A DNA stretch of 64,000 nt from Haloterrigena gelatinilytica (GCF_013342145.1 NZ_JABUQZ010000001.1:3038001-3102000); one strand, 5' to 3'; counted from the first letter of the stretch, positions 49,416 to 58,497 are shown. Program-made: numbers and translations. The notes: generated by a model from the sequence alone, not told the origin.

Positions 49416-49799
49416 ATGAGCGCGCCCTTGCTGGCAATCATCGTGGGGATCCCCCTCGCCTGGCACCTCGGGCTCACGGCGGTGGCCTACTACGACGCGG
49501 GACGGGTCGGCCTCGAGCCGCCGACAAAGTGGGCGGCCATCACGTTTTGCATCCCGCTCTTCGGCTTCTTCATCTACCTCTTCGAGCGCAGCGAGCTCTC
49601 CTACGAGCCGGACGACGACCCCTACCGCGGGAACAACTTCAACATCCACCCCTCGCGGGCCGACGACGCGCCCTTGCCCTCCCGCGGAGACGACCGCCTG
49701 TCGGTCGACGAGGACGATTGGGACGAGACCGGCGGTGAGGACCCGCCTCGAGACCGCGCAGAGCGAGGCGGAGACGACGAGGCGCGCGACGGTCGGTAG
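49416..49799 (+). CDS. Uncharacterised small membrane protein
   Basis: Protein of 127 residues. Two membrane helices, LLAIIVGIPLAWHLGLTAVAYY (read in parts) and WAAITFCIPLFGFFIYLFE, with the short loop DAGRVGLEPPTK between. The C-terminal 65 residues are Asp and Arg rich and probably cytoplasmic. The FERSELSYEPDDDPYRGNNF segment after helix two is family-like and possibly conserved. Function unknown. A clear TATA element at 49383-49393 supports the ATG at 49416. Confidence 0.75.
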   Translation: MSAPLLAIIVGIPLAWHLGLTAVAYYDAGRVGLEPPTKWAAITFCIPLFGFFIYLFERSELSYEPDDDPYRGNNFNIHPSRADDAPLPSRGDDRLSVDEDDWDETGGEDPPRDRAERGGDDEARDGR

Positions 49800-50109
49800 C
49801 GGGTCGCCGCCCTCGAGCGCTTAAAATAACGGGACAGGTTCAGACGAACGGTCATCTCATCGCGAGCGAAGGAATGACTGTCCCGCGGATACACTCGATT
49901 GCCTCTCACTCTGTTCGTGTCCGTGGGATCCTCCTCCCTCTCTACCGGTTTTCGCGCCCGTCGAACGACGATCCGCTCGAGCGATCGCTCTCGAGAACGC
50001 ACACAGTTCGAAACCGCTGGTTCCCCGCAGGCTCGAGACCGCGGTTGTCTCGCACGGAACCGTGTAGACGGCTGACAGTCGAAAAACGGGGCGGAAGCCG
50101 TCCGGCCGT
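49800..50109. other. Intergenic region of 310 bases
   Basis: No gene seen. CGGGACAG (49830-49837) and CTGTCCCG (49878-49885) form a distant 8-base inverted repeat with a 40-base loop, in the trailer of the membrane protein gene. The rest is Ser/Arg-biased non-coding sequence facing the aldehyde oxidoreductase stop. Confidence 0.5.
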
Positions 50110-51801
50110 TCAGTCGTCGGCCGGCGCCGCGCCGAAGTCGGGACCCTCGAAACGTTCGGCGGGGACCGTCCCGTCGGCCTCCCAGCCGCGTTCGTCGTAG
50201 TACTCCTCGAGTCCCCGCTCGAAGTCCGGAATCTCGTAGGGGAGCGTGTCGTCGCTCCGGTCGAAGCCGCGCTGGTTGTTGAAGTGGCGCTCGAGGGAGA
50301 CGACGGTGCCGCCGAGTGCCAGCAGGTCCTCGTAGTCGGCGTCCAGCAGGATCTCGAAGCGTTCCTCGGTGACGAAGTCCCGCGAGAACTTACAGAGGAC
50401 GGCGCTGTCCTTGACGGCGTTGATGTTCTCGAGTTCGACGACCTTCGGCGGCTTGCCCTCCAGACCCGACTTGTCGAAGGCGTCGTCGGCGTCGACGAGC
50501 GGGTACTCGTATGGGTAGAACTCGGCGTACATGTGGTCGGCGCCGCGGTTGGAGGTGGCGAAGGACAGCCCCTGGCCGTTCAGGGTGCGGCCGTCGTGGG
50601 CGGGGAACTCCATCCCCTTGACGGTCCAGTTCTCGACGCCGAGATCCTCGTGGAAGCGGTCGATCCCCTCCGCGAGCCGGTCGCCGACGCCCTCGCGGTA
50701 GGCGATCTGTTCGACGAGGTCGTGGATCAGATCGGCGTTGCCGAACTCGTCCTCGCTCGCGAGGTAGGCCGCGACGGCGTCGCCGGCCGAGATCGTGTCC
50801 AGCCCGAGTTCGTCACAGAGCTTGTTCGATTTCATCACGTCGACGATGTCGTCGACGCCGGAGTTCGGGCCGAAGGCCATCAGCGTCTCGTACTCGGGAC
50901 CCTCCGTCTCGAGGCCCGACTCCTCGTCTCTGGTCGGCAGCTTGCAGGCGAACGCGCAGGCCGAACAGGTCCCCTTCTTGTACTTCTTCTCGGCGACGCG
51001 GTCGCCGTTGACGCCGTCGATCCCCTCGAAGGAGAGCTCCGAGAAGTAGTAGCTGGGCAGCGCCTCGACCATGTTGGCGTACTCCGTGACGGAGGTCGTC
51101 CCCGACTCCTTCATCGGGTGGTCGGCCTGGGCGGCCTCGCCGTGGATCTCCATCTGGGCGGCCGGAATCTCGACCTCGCGGGTTGAGTCGCCGTCGAAGG
51201 TGATCGCCTTCACGTTCTTCGATCCCAGAACGGCGCCCAGTCCGCCGCGACCGAACGCGCGCTCCTCGGAGGTCATCATCGAGGCGAAGCGGACCTCGTT
51301 CTCGCCCGCGGGACCGACGACGACCGTGTGTTCGGACTCAAGGCCGTGTTCGTCCGCGATGTACTCGCAGGTCTCGGGGACCGTCGCTTCCTCCAGTTCG
51401 GGTACGGCCTCGAACTCGACGCCCTCGTCGGTGACGTGGACGATGACGAGCTCGTCGCTCGCGCCGGTGACCTCGACGGCGCTGTAGCCCGTGCCGGTGA
51501 AGTTCCGCGAGAGGAAGCCGCCGGCGTTCGAGGAGAGCAGCCCGCCGGTCAGCGGCGAGACGCCCGTCGCCGACATCCGGCCCGTGAAGCTCATCGTCGA
51601 GTGCTGGAGCGGGCCGGTCGCGAAGAACACGTGGTTGTCGGCCCCCAGCGGGTCGACGTCGAACGGGATTCGATCGTGTGCGAGTTTCGTCCCGAGCGCG
51701 CGGCCGCCCAAGAACGACTCGAGGAGGTCGTCGATCTCCTCGGTTCGCATCGTCCGCTCCCCGACATCGATCGTACACAGCGGTCCCTGGACGTGTTTCA
51801 T
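50110..51801 (-). CDS. aor: Aldehyde:ferredoxin oxidoreductase family tungsten enzyme
   Basis: Protein of 563 residues that oxidises aldehydes to acids with ferredoxin, using a tungsten (or molybdenum) bis-pterin and a [4Fe-4S] cluster. The cluster ligands are the C-x2-C-x3-C in GTCSACAFACKLP near residue 283 and the distant Cys in SAVLCKFSRD near 478. The N-terminal pterin-binding domain shows LLESFLGGRALGTKLAHD and SFTGRMSATGVSPLTGGL. It lacks an adjacent MoaD-like or ferredoxin gene. MoaB at 13 kb could supply its cofactor. The start ATG at 51801 begins the family N-terminus (KHVQGPLCTIDVGE); longer frames upstream add a Cys/His-rich lead without family support. Confidence 0.92.
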   Translation of the reverse strand: MKHVQGPLCTIDVGERTMRTEEIDDLLESFLGGRALGTKLAHDRIPFDVDPLGADNHVFFATGPLQHSTMSFTGRMSATGVSPLTGGLLSSNAGGFLSRNFTGTGYSAVEVTGASDELVIVHVTDEGVEFEAVPELEEATVPETCEYIADEHGLESEHTVVVGPAGENEVRFASMMTSEERAFGRGGLGAVLGSKNVKAITFDGDSTREVEIPAAQMEIHGEAAQADHPMKESGTTSVTEYANMVEALPSYYFSELSFEGIDGVNGDRVAEKKYKKGTCSACAFACKLPTRDEESGLETEGPEYETLMAFGPNSGVDDIVDVMKSNKLCDELGLDTISAGDAVAAYLASEDEFGNADLIHDLVEQIAYREGVGDRLAEGIDRFHEDLGVENWTVKGMEFPAHDGRTLNGQGLSFATSNRGADHMYAEFYPYEYPLVDADDAFDKSGLEGKPPKVVELENINAVKDSAVLCKFSRDFVTEERFEILLDADYEDLLALGGTVVSLERHFNNQRGFDRSDDTLPYEIPDFERGLEEYYDERGWEADGTVPAERFEGPDFGAAPADD

Positions 51802-52060
51802 ATGTGTGTGAGTACCGTCCGCGGGCGCAAAATGGTATCGGTTCCTGTTACACCCGTACATGGATAGTGTATATGTCGAGGACAGAAACCGATACGCGAC
51901 GGCGTCCCGATCTCGGACCGGGCGGCCTCGAGCGGTCGTGATACCCGGAACGCATCGGCGGCCGCGTCGCTTCCACCGGAAGAGACGGCTCCGTTGCGAG
52001 AGACGGTGCCGAGATAACGCGTCCGACGTACTTTAGCCCCGGTAGTGTGAGAGACCGCGT

Positions 52061-52630
52061 ATGTCCGCATCGGAGGGTCAGCCGGACGACCCGACGTTAG
52101 ACGATCTGTACGAACAACTCGAGGCCTTAGAGGAGACGGTCGACACGGCCGACGAGCGGACGGAAGTGCGCCGGACGCGACGGCTCGTCCGCCGCCTCTC
52201 GCACAACGCCGTGGTCGGGAAGGTGATCACGCAGTTCACCCGCAAGGACAAGGCCGAGGCGTTCGTCGGCAGCGTCGTCATCGGGATGCCGATGCTCGTC
52301 GAGGACGGCGTCTTCGAAATCGGCCGGTTCCTCGCGGCCCATCCGGCCGCGTTCCTCGCGAACCTCGCGATGGCGGTCGGCCTGGTCGTCGGCATCCTCT
52401 ACGTGGCCGACTTCCGGGAGGTCCAGATCCACAACCCCTACTTCGGCGTCGTCCCGCGGCGGCCGGTCTGGGTCTGCGGGATCGCCTTCGCCACCGCGGC
52501 CGGCCTGATGACGCTGTGGGGACGGATCGCGTGGGACGAGCCGTGGGTGAACCTCTGTCAGGTGTCGGTCGTCTTCACCGCGATGGCGCTCGGGGGCTCG
52601 CTGGGCGACATCCTGCCCGGCGAGTCGTGA
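52061..52630 (+). CDS. DUF2391 family integral membrane protein
   Basis: Protein of 189 residues. An N-terminal helix (TLDDLYEQLEALEETVDTADER) with coiled-coil character is followed by RRTRRLVRR and four membrane helices: AFVGSVVIGMPMLVEDGVFEIG (read in parts), AAFLANLAMAVGLVVGILYVA, PVWVCGIAFATAAGLMTL and CQVSVVFTAMALGGSLGDIL. The phrase MLVEDGVFEIG is the conserved DUF2391 (TIGR02587) signature. Function unknown; members occur across archaea and bacteria. The promoter is probably TACTTTAG at 52029. Confidence 0.85.
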   Translation: MSASEGQPDDPTLDDLYEQLEALEETVDTADERTEVRRTRRLVRRLSHNAVVGKVITQFTRKDKAEAFVGSVVIGMPMLVEDGVFEIGRFLAAHPAAFLANLAMAVGLVVGILYVADFREVQIHNPYFGVVPRRPVWVCGIAFATAAGLMTLWGRIAWDEPWVNLCQVSVVFTAMALGGSLGDILPGES

Positions 52631-52645
52631 GCGACGCTGGCCGTT

Positions 52646-52915
52646 TCAGTCCGAACGCAGCGGTTTCGGCTCGTCGTCCGGCAGGTGCATCTCGTCGTCG
52701 AGGACGACCTCGAGGCGGTCGTCCTCGAGCAGGCGATCGATCTGGTCGTGGGTGAACCGGCCGTCGCAGTTCGGCCCGACGAAGGTGACGAACCGTTCGG
52801 TGTACTCGACGACGGTCGCCAGCGAGTCGCCGGTGCGGTAGTAGTAGCGGACGGTCGTGCCGGGGTGGAGGGCGGTGGCGGTCGTCCGAAACGACGACCG
52901 GCGGGGAGCGATCAT
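52646..52915 (-). CDS. Uncharacterised haloarchaeal protein of 89 residues
   Basis: Small protein, mostly strands: RSSFRTTATALHPGTTVRYYY, SLATVVEYTERFVTFVGPNC, DGRFTHDQIDRLLEDDRLEVVL, closing with an acidic tail EPKPLRSD. The pattern GTTVRYYYRTGDSLATVVEYT resembles haloarchaeal SH3-like small proteins of unknown function. ATG at 52915 is preferred; an in-frame ATG four codons upstream adds MAAG. Convergent with the DUF2391 gene, 15 bases between stops. Confidence 0.68.
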   Translation of the reverse strand: MIAPRRSSFRTTATALHPGTTVRYYYRTGDSLATVVEYTERFVTFVGPNCDGRFTHDQIDRLLEDDRLEVVLDDEMHLPDDEPKPLRSD

Positions 52916-53073
52916 GCCGGCAGCCACTCGGGCGACCGAATAAAGCGGCGGGGCGAACGAGTGCAGCCATTATCAGTAGCTCGTCGCGCGGTTTTGGGAT
53001 GCAGCGTTAGTCGTGGTACCCACGTTCAGTATAGAGTAAACAGTTAGCAACTCGGAGACTTAGACAGTTCGGT

Positions 53074-53430
53074 CTATTCAAGCCATTCAGCTCCCCAGTC
53101 ATCTAATGCCTCGAACACGGGAGAGAGGTTGGCTCCCTTCTCGGTCAGCGTATAGTAACTGGCGACTGGCGACTCCAACTCCTTGCGGTTCTCGACGAAT
53201 CCCTTCTCTTCCAAGTCGTCGAGGACACGAGACAGTGTGTAGGAACTCGCACCTGTTGACCGTTTGAGTTCGTTGAACCGCATTTCTCCGTCTCGTAAGT
53301 TATGGAGGGTAATAAGTTTCCACTCGGTACCTATCTCTTCGACTGCTCCAACGACGTTGCAGAGGTCCGAATTTTGCTGTTCAGCGTCGGTCTTTTCCTC
53401 CGTCTCATCGCCGGGTGGTTGGGTCGTCAT
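53074..53430 (-). CDS. HxlR family transcriptional regulator
   Basis: Protein of 118 residues, one winged helix of the MarR-like HxlR type: VVGAVEEIGTEWKLITLHNL, MRFNELKRSTGASSYTLSRVLDDLEEKGFV (read in parts), SPVASYYTLTEKGANLSPVFEALDDWG. The N-terminal 25 residues are Glu/Asp-rich. HxlR proteins sense quinones, aldehydes or oxidative signals and regulate adjacent genes. It is divergent from the DoxX gene, 62 bases apart, with AT-rich DNA (TATTAAG at 53458) between. Codon and base composition here is AT-richer than the rest of the window. Confidence 0.9.
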   Translation of the reverse strand: MTTQPPGDETEEKTDAEQQNSDLCNVVGAVEEIGTEWKLITLHNLRDGEMRFNELKRSTGASSYTLSRVLDDLEEKGFVENRKELESPVASYYTLTEKGANLSPVFEALDDWGAEWLE

Positions 53431-53492
53431 TACTTGGTTACACCCTCGTTTCCTGATCTATTAAGCGGTTTGGGGTCCAACCAGGTGATGTA

Positions 53493-53984
53493 ATGGAACT
53501 ACAACACTCGACGGAACGTCCATCCGGGACGGCTGCGCGGTGGAGTCCGGTTTTCATCCGACTAGCCCTTGGGATTACGATGCTTGTCGCAGGCGTCGGC
53601 AAAGTCTTCGCAATCGGACCGAAAGCGATGGGGATCTCGGGCTTCGCAGGCTTTGTGGCGAGTCTCGGCGTTCCGCTTCCCACGATTATGGCATGGGGCG
53701 TCGGCCTCCTCGAACTTGTTGGTGGTATCTTACTACTGGCCGGCTTAGCCGTTCGAATCACGAGCGCGTTGATCGCCATCAACATGTTCGTCGCCACAGT
53801 GCTGTACCACCTTCCCAACGGGTATCCGGCCGGGAGTGATGGTATCGAATTGACGCTCGTGCTATCCTTGATCGCAGTAGCGCTCGTCTTGAGTGGTCCC
53901 GGGGCGCTTTCGATCGAACAGGCGTTGTCCGACCAAGAGGACCGGACCCGTGACTCCTCTCAGTCGAGAGCCACAGACAGATAA
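53493..53984 (+). CDS. DoxX family membrane protein
   Basis: Protein of 163 residues with four membrane helices: PVFIRLALGITMLVAGVGKVF, FVASLGVPLPTIMAWGVGLLELVGGILLLAG (two, read in parts), VRITSALIAINMFVATVLYHL and LTLVLSLIAVALVL. The pattern RLALG...AGVGKVF with GV....GLLE..GG.LLLAGL is the DoxX signature. DoxX-type proteins take part in thiosulfate/quinone and stress responses. It is in the HxlR/DoxX/VOC cassette; third-position GC is lower than in neighbours. Confidence 0.9.
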   Translation: MELQHSTERPSGTAARWSPVFIRLALGITMLVAGVGKVFAIGPKAMGISGFAGFVASLGVPLPTIMAWGVGLLELVGGILLLAGLAVRITSALIAINMFVATVLYHLPNGYPAGSDGIELTLVLSLIAVALVLSGPGALSIEQALSDQEDRTRDSSQSRATDR

Positions 53985-54004
53985 ACAGCGCTCCTGTTTG
54001 CATA

Positions 54005-54853
54005 ATGTCATCAATAACTACAAACGTACTCCCCCAGCAAACACGTATCGGACGGACCGCACTCCGCGTCAACGACCTCGAAGAGATGACTGGGTTCTAC
54101 CGGGATGTCGTTGGGCTCGATGTGCTCCATCGCACCGACACCGGTTCCGTTCTCGGTGTCGAGGACACCTCTCTCCTCATCTTGGAGGGGGAAGAAGATG
54201 GACTCCACCGACACAGGTCAGGTGCTGGGCTCTTTCACAACGCGTTTCGGGTCCCCTCGCGTGAGGCGCTGGGTGACGCGTTAGCTCGCATTCGGGAGCA
54301 CTGGCAGTTCGGCGGCGCGTCCGACCACGGTGTCAGCGAGGCACTGTACCTGACTGATCCGGAGGACAACGGCATCGAGATCTACCGAGATCGTCCTCGT
54401 GAGGACTGGCCTCGCAGCGATGACGGGAGCGTTCGTATGGGTACGTATCCCCTCGATCTTGAAACGGTGGAAGGTGCTGCCGCTGGTGACTCAGGACTCC
54501 CTGCTGGAACGGACATTGGGCACGTTCACCTCGAGGTGTCCTCGTTGGAGGCGTTCCGTGAGTTCTACGTGGACACGGTCGGGTTCGAGGTACAAGTGGA
54601 CGAGCCAGGCGCAGTATTCGTGTCTGCTGGGGGCTACCACCACCACATCGGTGCGAACACGTGGAACCAGCGGGCCGGACCAGTCGAAGGGAGAGGGTTA
54701 TCTTGGTTCGAAGTACTCCTTCCCGATACAGCGGCCCTTGACGCAATCCAGGCCCGAATTGCAGACGGTCAGTATCCGGCAACTGAGACAGAGAAGGGCA
54801 TCGCGGTCACAGGGCCAAACGAGATCGAGGTGCGGTTCCGAATCGAAACGTAG
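54005..54853 (+). CDS. VOC family protein with two glyoxalase domains (CatE-like)
   Basis: Protein of 282 residues with two vicinal-oxygen-chelate modules: TALRVNDLEEMTGFYRDVVGLDVL at about residues 18-41 and IGHVHLEVSSLEAFREFYVDTVGFEVQ at about 171-197. Metal-binding candidates are HNAFRVPS (His), NGIEIYRDRP (Glu) in half one, and VHLEV, HHHIGANTWN and NEIEVRF in half two. It looks like extradiol ring-cleavage dioxygenases (CatE) and ring-fission stress proteins regulated by HxlR/MarR-type quinone sensors. It lies 20 bases after the DoxX gene in the same operon. AT-richer than the rest of the window, suggesting acquisition. Confidence 0.88.
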   Translation: MSSITTNVLPQQTRIGRTALRVNDLEEMTGFYRDVVGLDVLHRTDTGSVLGVEDTSLLILEGEEDGLHRHRSGAGLFHNAFRVPSREALGDALARIREHWQFGGASDHGVSEALYLTDPEDNGIEIYRDRPREDWPRSDDGSVRMGTYPLDLETVEGAAAGDSGLPAGTDIGHVHLEVSSLEAFREFYVDTVGFEVQVDEPGAVFVSAGGYHHHIGANTWNQRAGPVEGRGLSWFEVLLPDTAALDAIQARIADGQYPATETEKGIAVTGPNEIEVRFRIET

Positions 54854-55142
54854 CTTCTCGCTCCGTTCTACGCATTCTTATGAATACCAAAACCACCTGA
54901 GAGAATGATTGGTGGTCAAGACGCAGATATTACTGAATCGAGCGGTTCAACTTCAGCCGTCGTTCTGCAGACCGAAATCAGCGTACCGACGACTGCCATC
55001 GCGCGCTGGCGAGCGACGTGGCGAGTGATACTGGTCCGGTAACGTTCACCGACGCGACGCGTCTCCGTTTCTCGAGTCGTCTGCGATCCGATGGCAACCC
55101 GCGAATGGGACCCGGCGCGACCATCGGAGAGACCAACGCTTA

Positions 55143-55742
55143 ATGCAGCGGCCACAGACCTTCAGACAGATGCTGGGCCAGGACTCGGCCATCGACGTCT
55201 ACAGGCAGGCGCTACCGATTATCCTCGTCAGCCTCGTTGCGGGACTGTTCTCCGGCACGCTGCTGGGTACCGAGGCCATGCGTGAGGGAATCGAGAGCGT
55301 CCCCGGGATCCTGCTGTTGCTGCCGGCCTTTCTCGCGACGCGGGGCGGCGTCTACGGCTCGCTCGGCGCGCGCCTCTCGAGCGGCCTCCACCAGGGGCTG
55401 ATCGATCCCCACTTCGAGTGGAACGACCGCCTGCGAAACGCCATCGTCGCCTCCTTTTGCAACGGGATGATCGTTTCGGTGTTCATCGCGGTATTGAGCT
55501 GGGGCGTGTTGCTCGTGCTGGGCCGAGAGGCGAACTTACTCGAGTTGCTCATCGTCCTGATCGTCGCCGCCCTGCTCTCCGCGTTCGCGATGTTGGGGGT
55601 GTTGCTGACGGTGATCTTCAAGGGGTACCGCCGCGGCCTCGATCCGGACAACGTCATCGGCCCGGTCGTGACGACCGTCGGCGACGTCTTCGGCGTCGTC
55701 TTCCTGTTGATCGGGATCTCCGTCGCGGGGGTGGTGCTGTGA
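55143..55742 (+). CDS. MgtE/SLC41-type divalent cation transporter, first half
   Basis: Protein of 199 residues with about five membrane helices: YRQALPIILVSLVAGLFSG, GIESVPGILLLLPAFLATRGG, IVASFCNGMIVSVFIAVLSWG, LLIVLIVAALLSAFAMLGVLL and DVFGVVFLLIGISVAG. The motif LLLLPAFLATRGGVYGSLGARLSS matches the MgtE/SLC41 pore domain. It covers only one pseudo-symmetric half and lacks the CBS and N domains. The second half is the next gene, joined by a four-base overlap. Magnesium or cobalt are the likely ions by family. Confidence 0.9.
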   Translation: MQRPQTFRQMLGQDSAIDVYRQALPIILVSLVAGLFSGTLLGTEAMREGIESVPGILLLLPAFLATRGGVYGSLGARLSSGLHQGLIDPHFEWNDRLRNAIVASFCNGMIVSVFIAVLSWGVLLVLGREANLLELLIVLIVAALLSAFAMLGVLLTVIFKGYRRGLDPDNVIGPVVTTVGDVFGVVFLLIGISVAGVVL

Positions 55743-56341
55743 GCGCCGGCGGCAACGGGGCCCGCCGCGACGAGTCGGCGGAGGAGATCTCCGAGGAGTG
55801 GACCGTCAGCGGGATCGTCTCGACGCTCGTCCCGCTGCTGATCGCGCTCTCGGTCCTGCAGATGGTCTCGGGGACCGTCCTCGAGTCGTTCGAGGAGCAG
55901 TTGCTGGTGTACCCGTCGTTGCTCGTCCTCGTGCCGGTGATGATCGGCACGGCGGGCAACCTGGGATCGATCATGTGCGCGCGGCTGTCGACCCAACTCC
56001 ACCTCGGGACGCTCGAGTTCTCGCCGACCAACCCCGATATCCGCGCCAACGTCGGGGCCGTGATCGGGCTAGCGGCGACCGTCTTCGTCCTCTTGGGATT
56101 CGCCGCGTGGGGGATCGGACGAGTGCTCGGCGGGAGCCTCGGGCTGGGGACGCTGTTGGTGATCACGATCGTCAGCGGGATGCTGCTGGCGATCTGGGTC
56201 GTCCTCGTCAGTACGGTCGCGGTCTACCTCTCCTATCGACTCGGCTACGACCCCGATGACACGACGATCCCCGTGGTCACGAACGTCTGCGACATCACCG
56301 GCGTGTTGATCCTCTTCGGCGTGGTCACGGTCGTGCTGTGA
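55739..56341 (+). CDS. MgtE/SLC41-type divalent cation transporter, second half
   Basis: Protein of 200 residues starting with GTG inside the stop of the previous gene (GTGA). Five helices: GIVSTLVPLLIALSVLQMVSG, YPSLLVLVPVMIGTAGNLGS, AVIGLAATVFVLLGFAAWGIG, TLLVITIVSGMLLAIWVVLV and DITGVLILFGVVTVV. VPVMIGTAGNLGSIMCARLST is the pore signature corresponding to the first half's ATRGGVYGSLGARLSS. The pair would form one transporter by association. An internal start later in the gene is unlikely because it would remove helix one. Confidence 0.9.
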   Translation: MSAGGNGARRDESAEEISEEWTVSGIVSTLVPLLIALSVLQMVSGTVLESFEEQLLVYPSLLVLVPVMIGTAGNLGSIMCARLSTQLHLGTLEFSPTNPDIRANVGAVIGLAATVFVLLGFAAWGIGRVLGGSLGLGTLLVITIVSGMLLAIWVVLVSTVAVYLSYRLGYDPDDTTIPVVTNVCDITGVLILFGVVTVVL

Positions 56342-56367
56342 TCACGGCTTAGTCCGCAGCCATCGGC

Positions 56368-58332
56368 CTACACGGGCGTTCCGCACTGTTCGATCGCCTC
56401 GCGGACCGCCTCGCTCCGACCGATGAGCGTAATGTGATCGCCCCGCTGAAGTTCGACGTCCGGCGTCGGCACCTCGTCGGTCCCGTTCCGGCTCACCAGC
56501 GCGATGAGGACGCCGTTCGGTAACTCGCCGCCGATGTCGGCGATCCGCTTGCCGACCAGATCCTCGTGGGTCACCTCGATCTCCTGTACGTCGCCGGACC
56601 GGCCGAGTTCGGACATCCAGTCCGACAGCGCCGGCCGTTCGATCTGGTTGTCGATCGCCCACGCGGTCGACTCGGCCGCCGAGATGGTCTCGACGCCGAG
56701 ATCCTCGAACGCCGTCGCGTTCGAGGGTTCGTTCGCCCGGGCGATCACTTTCTGTACGTCGAAACTCGACTTCGCGAGCTGGGCCACGAGGAGGTTCGCG
56801 TCGTCGTCGCCGGTCGCCGCGACGACGGTCTTGGCGTTCTCCGCGCCCGCCTCGCGTAACACGTCGACGTTGGTCCCGTCACCCTTGCGAGCGGTGAATC
56901 CGTCGTTACGGAGCTGCTTGAGGACCGTCTGGTTGTCCTCGATGATGACTACGTTTTCGCCGCGCGCTTCCAGTCGTTCTGCCAGCGAGCGACCGACGCG
57001 GCCGCCGCCGACGATGAGTACACGCATTGGTATCACGTCCAGTTTTTCCGCGATCTGTCTGGCGAACCCGCCCTCGAGGACGACCGTCACGAAGATGACG
57101 AGAAAGACCGTCCCGACGAGCAGATCCGCGCCGGCCGCGTTCGTCGGTGCGTTCCCCGCTCCCCCCGTCTGTAGCCGAATCGCGAACAGCGTCGCGACCG
57201 AGGCGGGAATGATCCCCCGGGGGCCGACGAAACTCATGAACAGTCGCTCTCGGAACGTGAAGCGATCGCCGCGAGTCGAGAGGAGAACGAGCAGCGGCCG
57301 CAGGACGAACATGACGGCCGCGACGACGGCGACGCCGCCGAGTCCGAGCGCGAATAGCTGGTCGAACTCGAGCAAGGCCGCGAGGGTGATAAAGACGAAG
57401 GAGAGCACGAGCAGCGTGATATCGCCCTTGAACGCCGCTATCTCCTCCTCGTAGGGGAGATCGGCGTTCCCGAGGATGAGTCCGGCGGTCGCCGCGGCCG
57501 CGACGCCGGCCTCGGAGAACACGAAATCGGCCGTCCCGAAGGCGACGATCGCGCCGGCCAGCGTGAGCAGCCGCGCGTTTCGTGGCGCGTTGTCCGGCGA
57601 GATGTCGACGTACTGCAAGACCGCCCAGACGATCGCAGCGACGACGACGCCGACGAGCAGCCCCGTTCCGAGCCGCTCGGCGAACAGTTGGAGGTAGACG
57701 TCGGCGTGGATCTCCTGGATGGTCATCGCCTTGAACAGCACGATCGCGAGGATCGCCGCCGTCACGTCGTTGACGATCCCCTCGGTCTCGAGGGTCGCCG
57801 CGACCCGATCGCGGACGGGGACGACCGTCAGGATCGGCGTGACGACCGTCGGTCCGGTCGCGACCAGCAGGGCGCCGATCAGCAGGCTGATATCCCAGTT
57901 TGCGCCGATGAAGAATCGGACCGCGGCGGCGGTCCCGATGAACGCGATCACCGCACCGATCGTCGTCAACCGCAGGACGGCCCGCGGCGCCTCCTTGATC
58001 TTCTCGGCTTTGAGGTGAAACGCCCCTTCGAAGACGATGATCGCGACCGAGAGGCCTACGATTGTCGAGAGCGCCGGGCCGAACGTCTCTCGAGTCACGA
58101 ACGGCTCCATCGTCGCGATCGACGGGGGGACGTTGCTGGGACCGACGATCGCCTCCGTGGCGATCGGGAGCCATTTGCCGATCCCCGACGGTCCCAGAAG
58201 GACGCCCGCCGTGAGCAGAAAGATGATGCTCGGTACCCGAAACCGTGCCGAAAGCAGTTGCGAGAAGACGCCGAGTCCGACGATCGTGGCGACCAGTAAG
58301 AGGAGATCGCCGCCGCCTCCTGCGGCCGTCAT
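56368..58332 (-). CDS. Monovalent cation:proton antiporter with TrkA-N/TrkA-C domains
   Basis: Protein of 654 residues of the CPA superfamily. About twelve membrane helices fill residues 1-410, with the ion-site region ALLVATGPTVVTPILTVVPV and EGIVNDVTAAILAIVLF. A RCK-type regulatory domain begins at VLIVGGGRVGRSLAERL near residue 440 (G-x-G-x2-G nucleotide motif), and a TrkA-C domain closes at LQRGDHITLIGR. Na+ or K+ exchange for protons fits a salt-in organism. The ATG at 58332 is used; upstream in-frame starts precede the first helix with poor coding bias. Convergent with the MgtE-type pair, 26 bases between stops. Confidence 0.92.
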   Translation of the reverse strand: MTAAGGGGDLLLLVATIVGLGVFSQLLSARFRVPSIIFLLTAGVLLGPSGIGKWLPIATEAIVGPSNVPPSIATMEPFVTRETFGPALSTIVGLSVAIIVFEGAFHLKAEKIKEAPRAVLRLTTIGAVIAFIGTAAAVRFFIGANWDISLLIGALLVATGPTVVTPILTVVPVRDRVAATLETEGIVNDVTAAILAIVLFKAMTIQEIHADVYLQLFAERLGTGLLVGVVVAAIVWAVLQYVDISPDNAPRNARLLTLAGAIVAFGTADFVFSEAGVAAAATAGLILGNADLPYEEEIAAFKGDITLLVLSFVFITLAALLEFDQLFALGLGGVAVVAAVMFVLRPLLVLLSTRGDRFTFRERLFMSFVGPRGIIPASVATLFAIRLQTGGAGNAPTNAAGADLLVGTVFLVIFVTVVLEGGFARQIAEKLDVIPMRVLIVGGGRVGRSLAERLEARGENVVIIEDNQTVLKQLRNDGFTARKGDGTNVDVLREAGAENAKTVVAATGDDDANLLVAQLAKSSFDVQKVIARANEPSNATAFEDLGVETISAAESTAWAIDNQIERPALSDWMSELGRSGDVQEIEVTHEDLVGKRIADIGGELPNGVLIALVSRNGTDEVPTPDVELQRGDHITLIGRSEAVREAIEQCGTPV

Positions 58333-58497
58333 AGTCGCGACTGGCGGTCCGCGGACGGTCGACACGGTGACACTGCGATTGCGACCATTCGTATCGAAAG
58401 AATCAGTCCAGCCTGTTAACTCCTGTGAGGGCGCTCTCGCCCTCCGTGCGTGGTACGATACCACCGACCGATGTGAGCCGCGCCCGTCCGGTGGCGG

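Noticed and set aside
49219-49419. 66-codon frame in front of the small membrane protein
   Set aside because: Ser/Arg/Pro-rich, no coding bias, and covers the TATA box of the following gene.
54905-55042. 45-codon frame after the VOC gene
   Set aside because: It has a start and stop but no coding bias, no hydrophobic or acidic character and no visible family.
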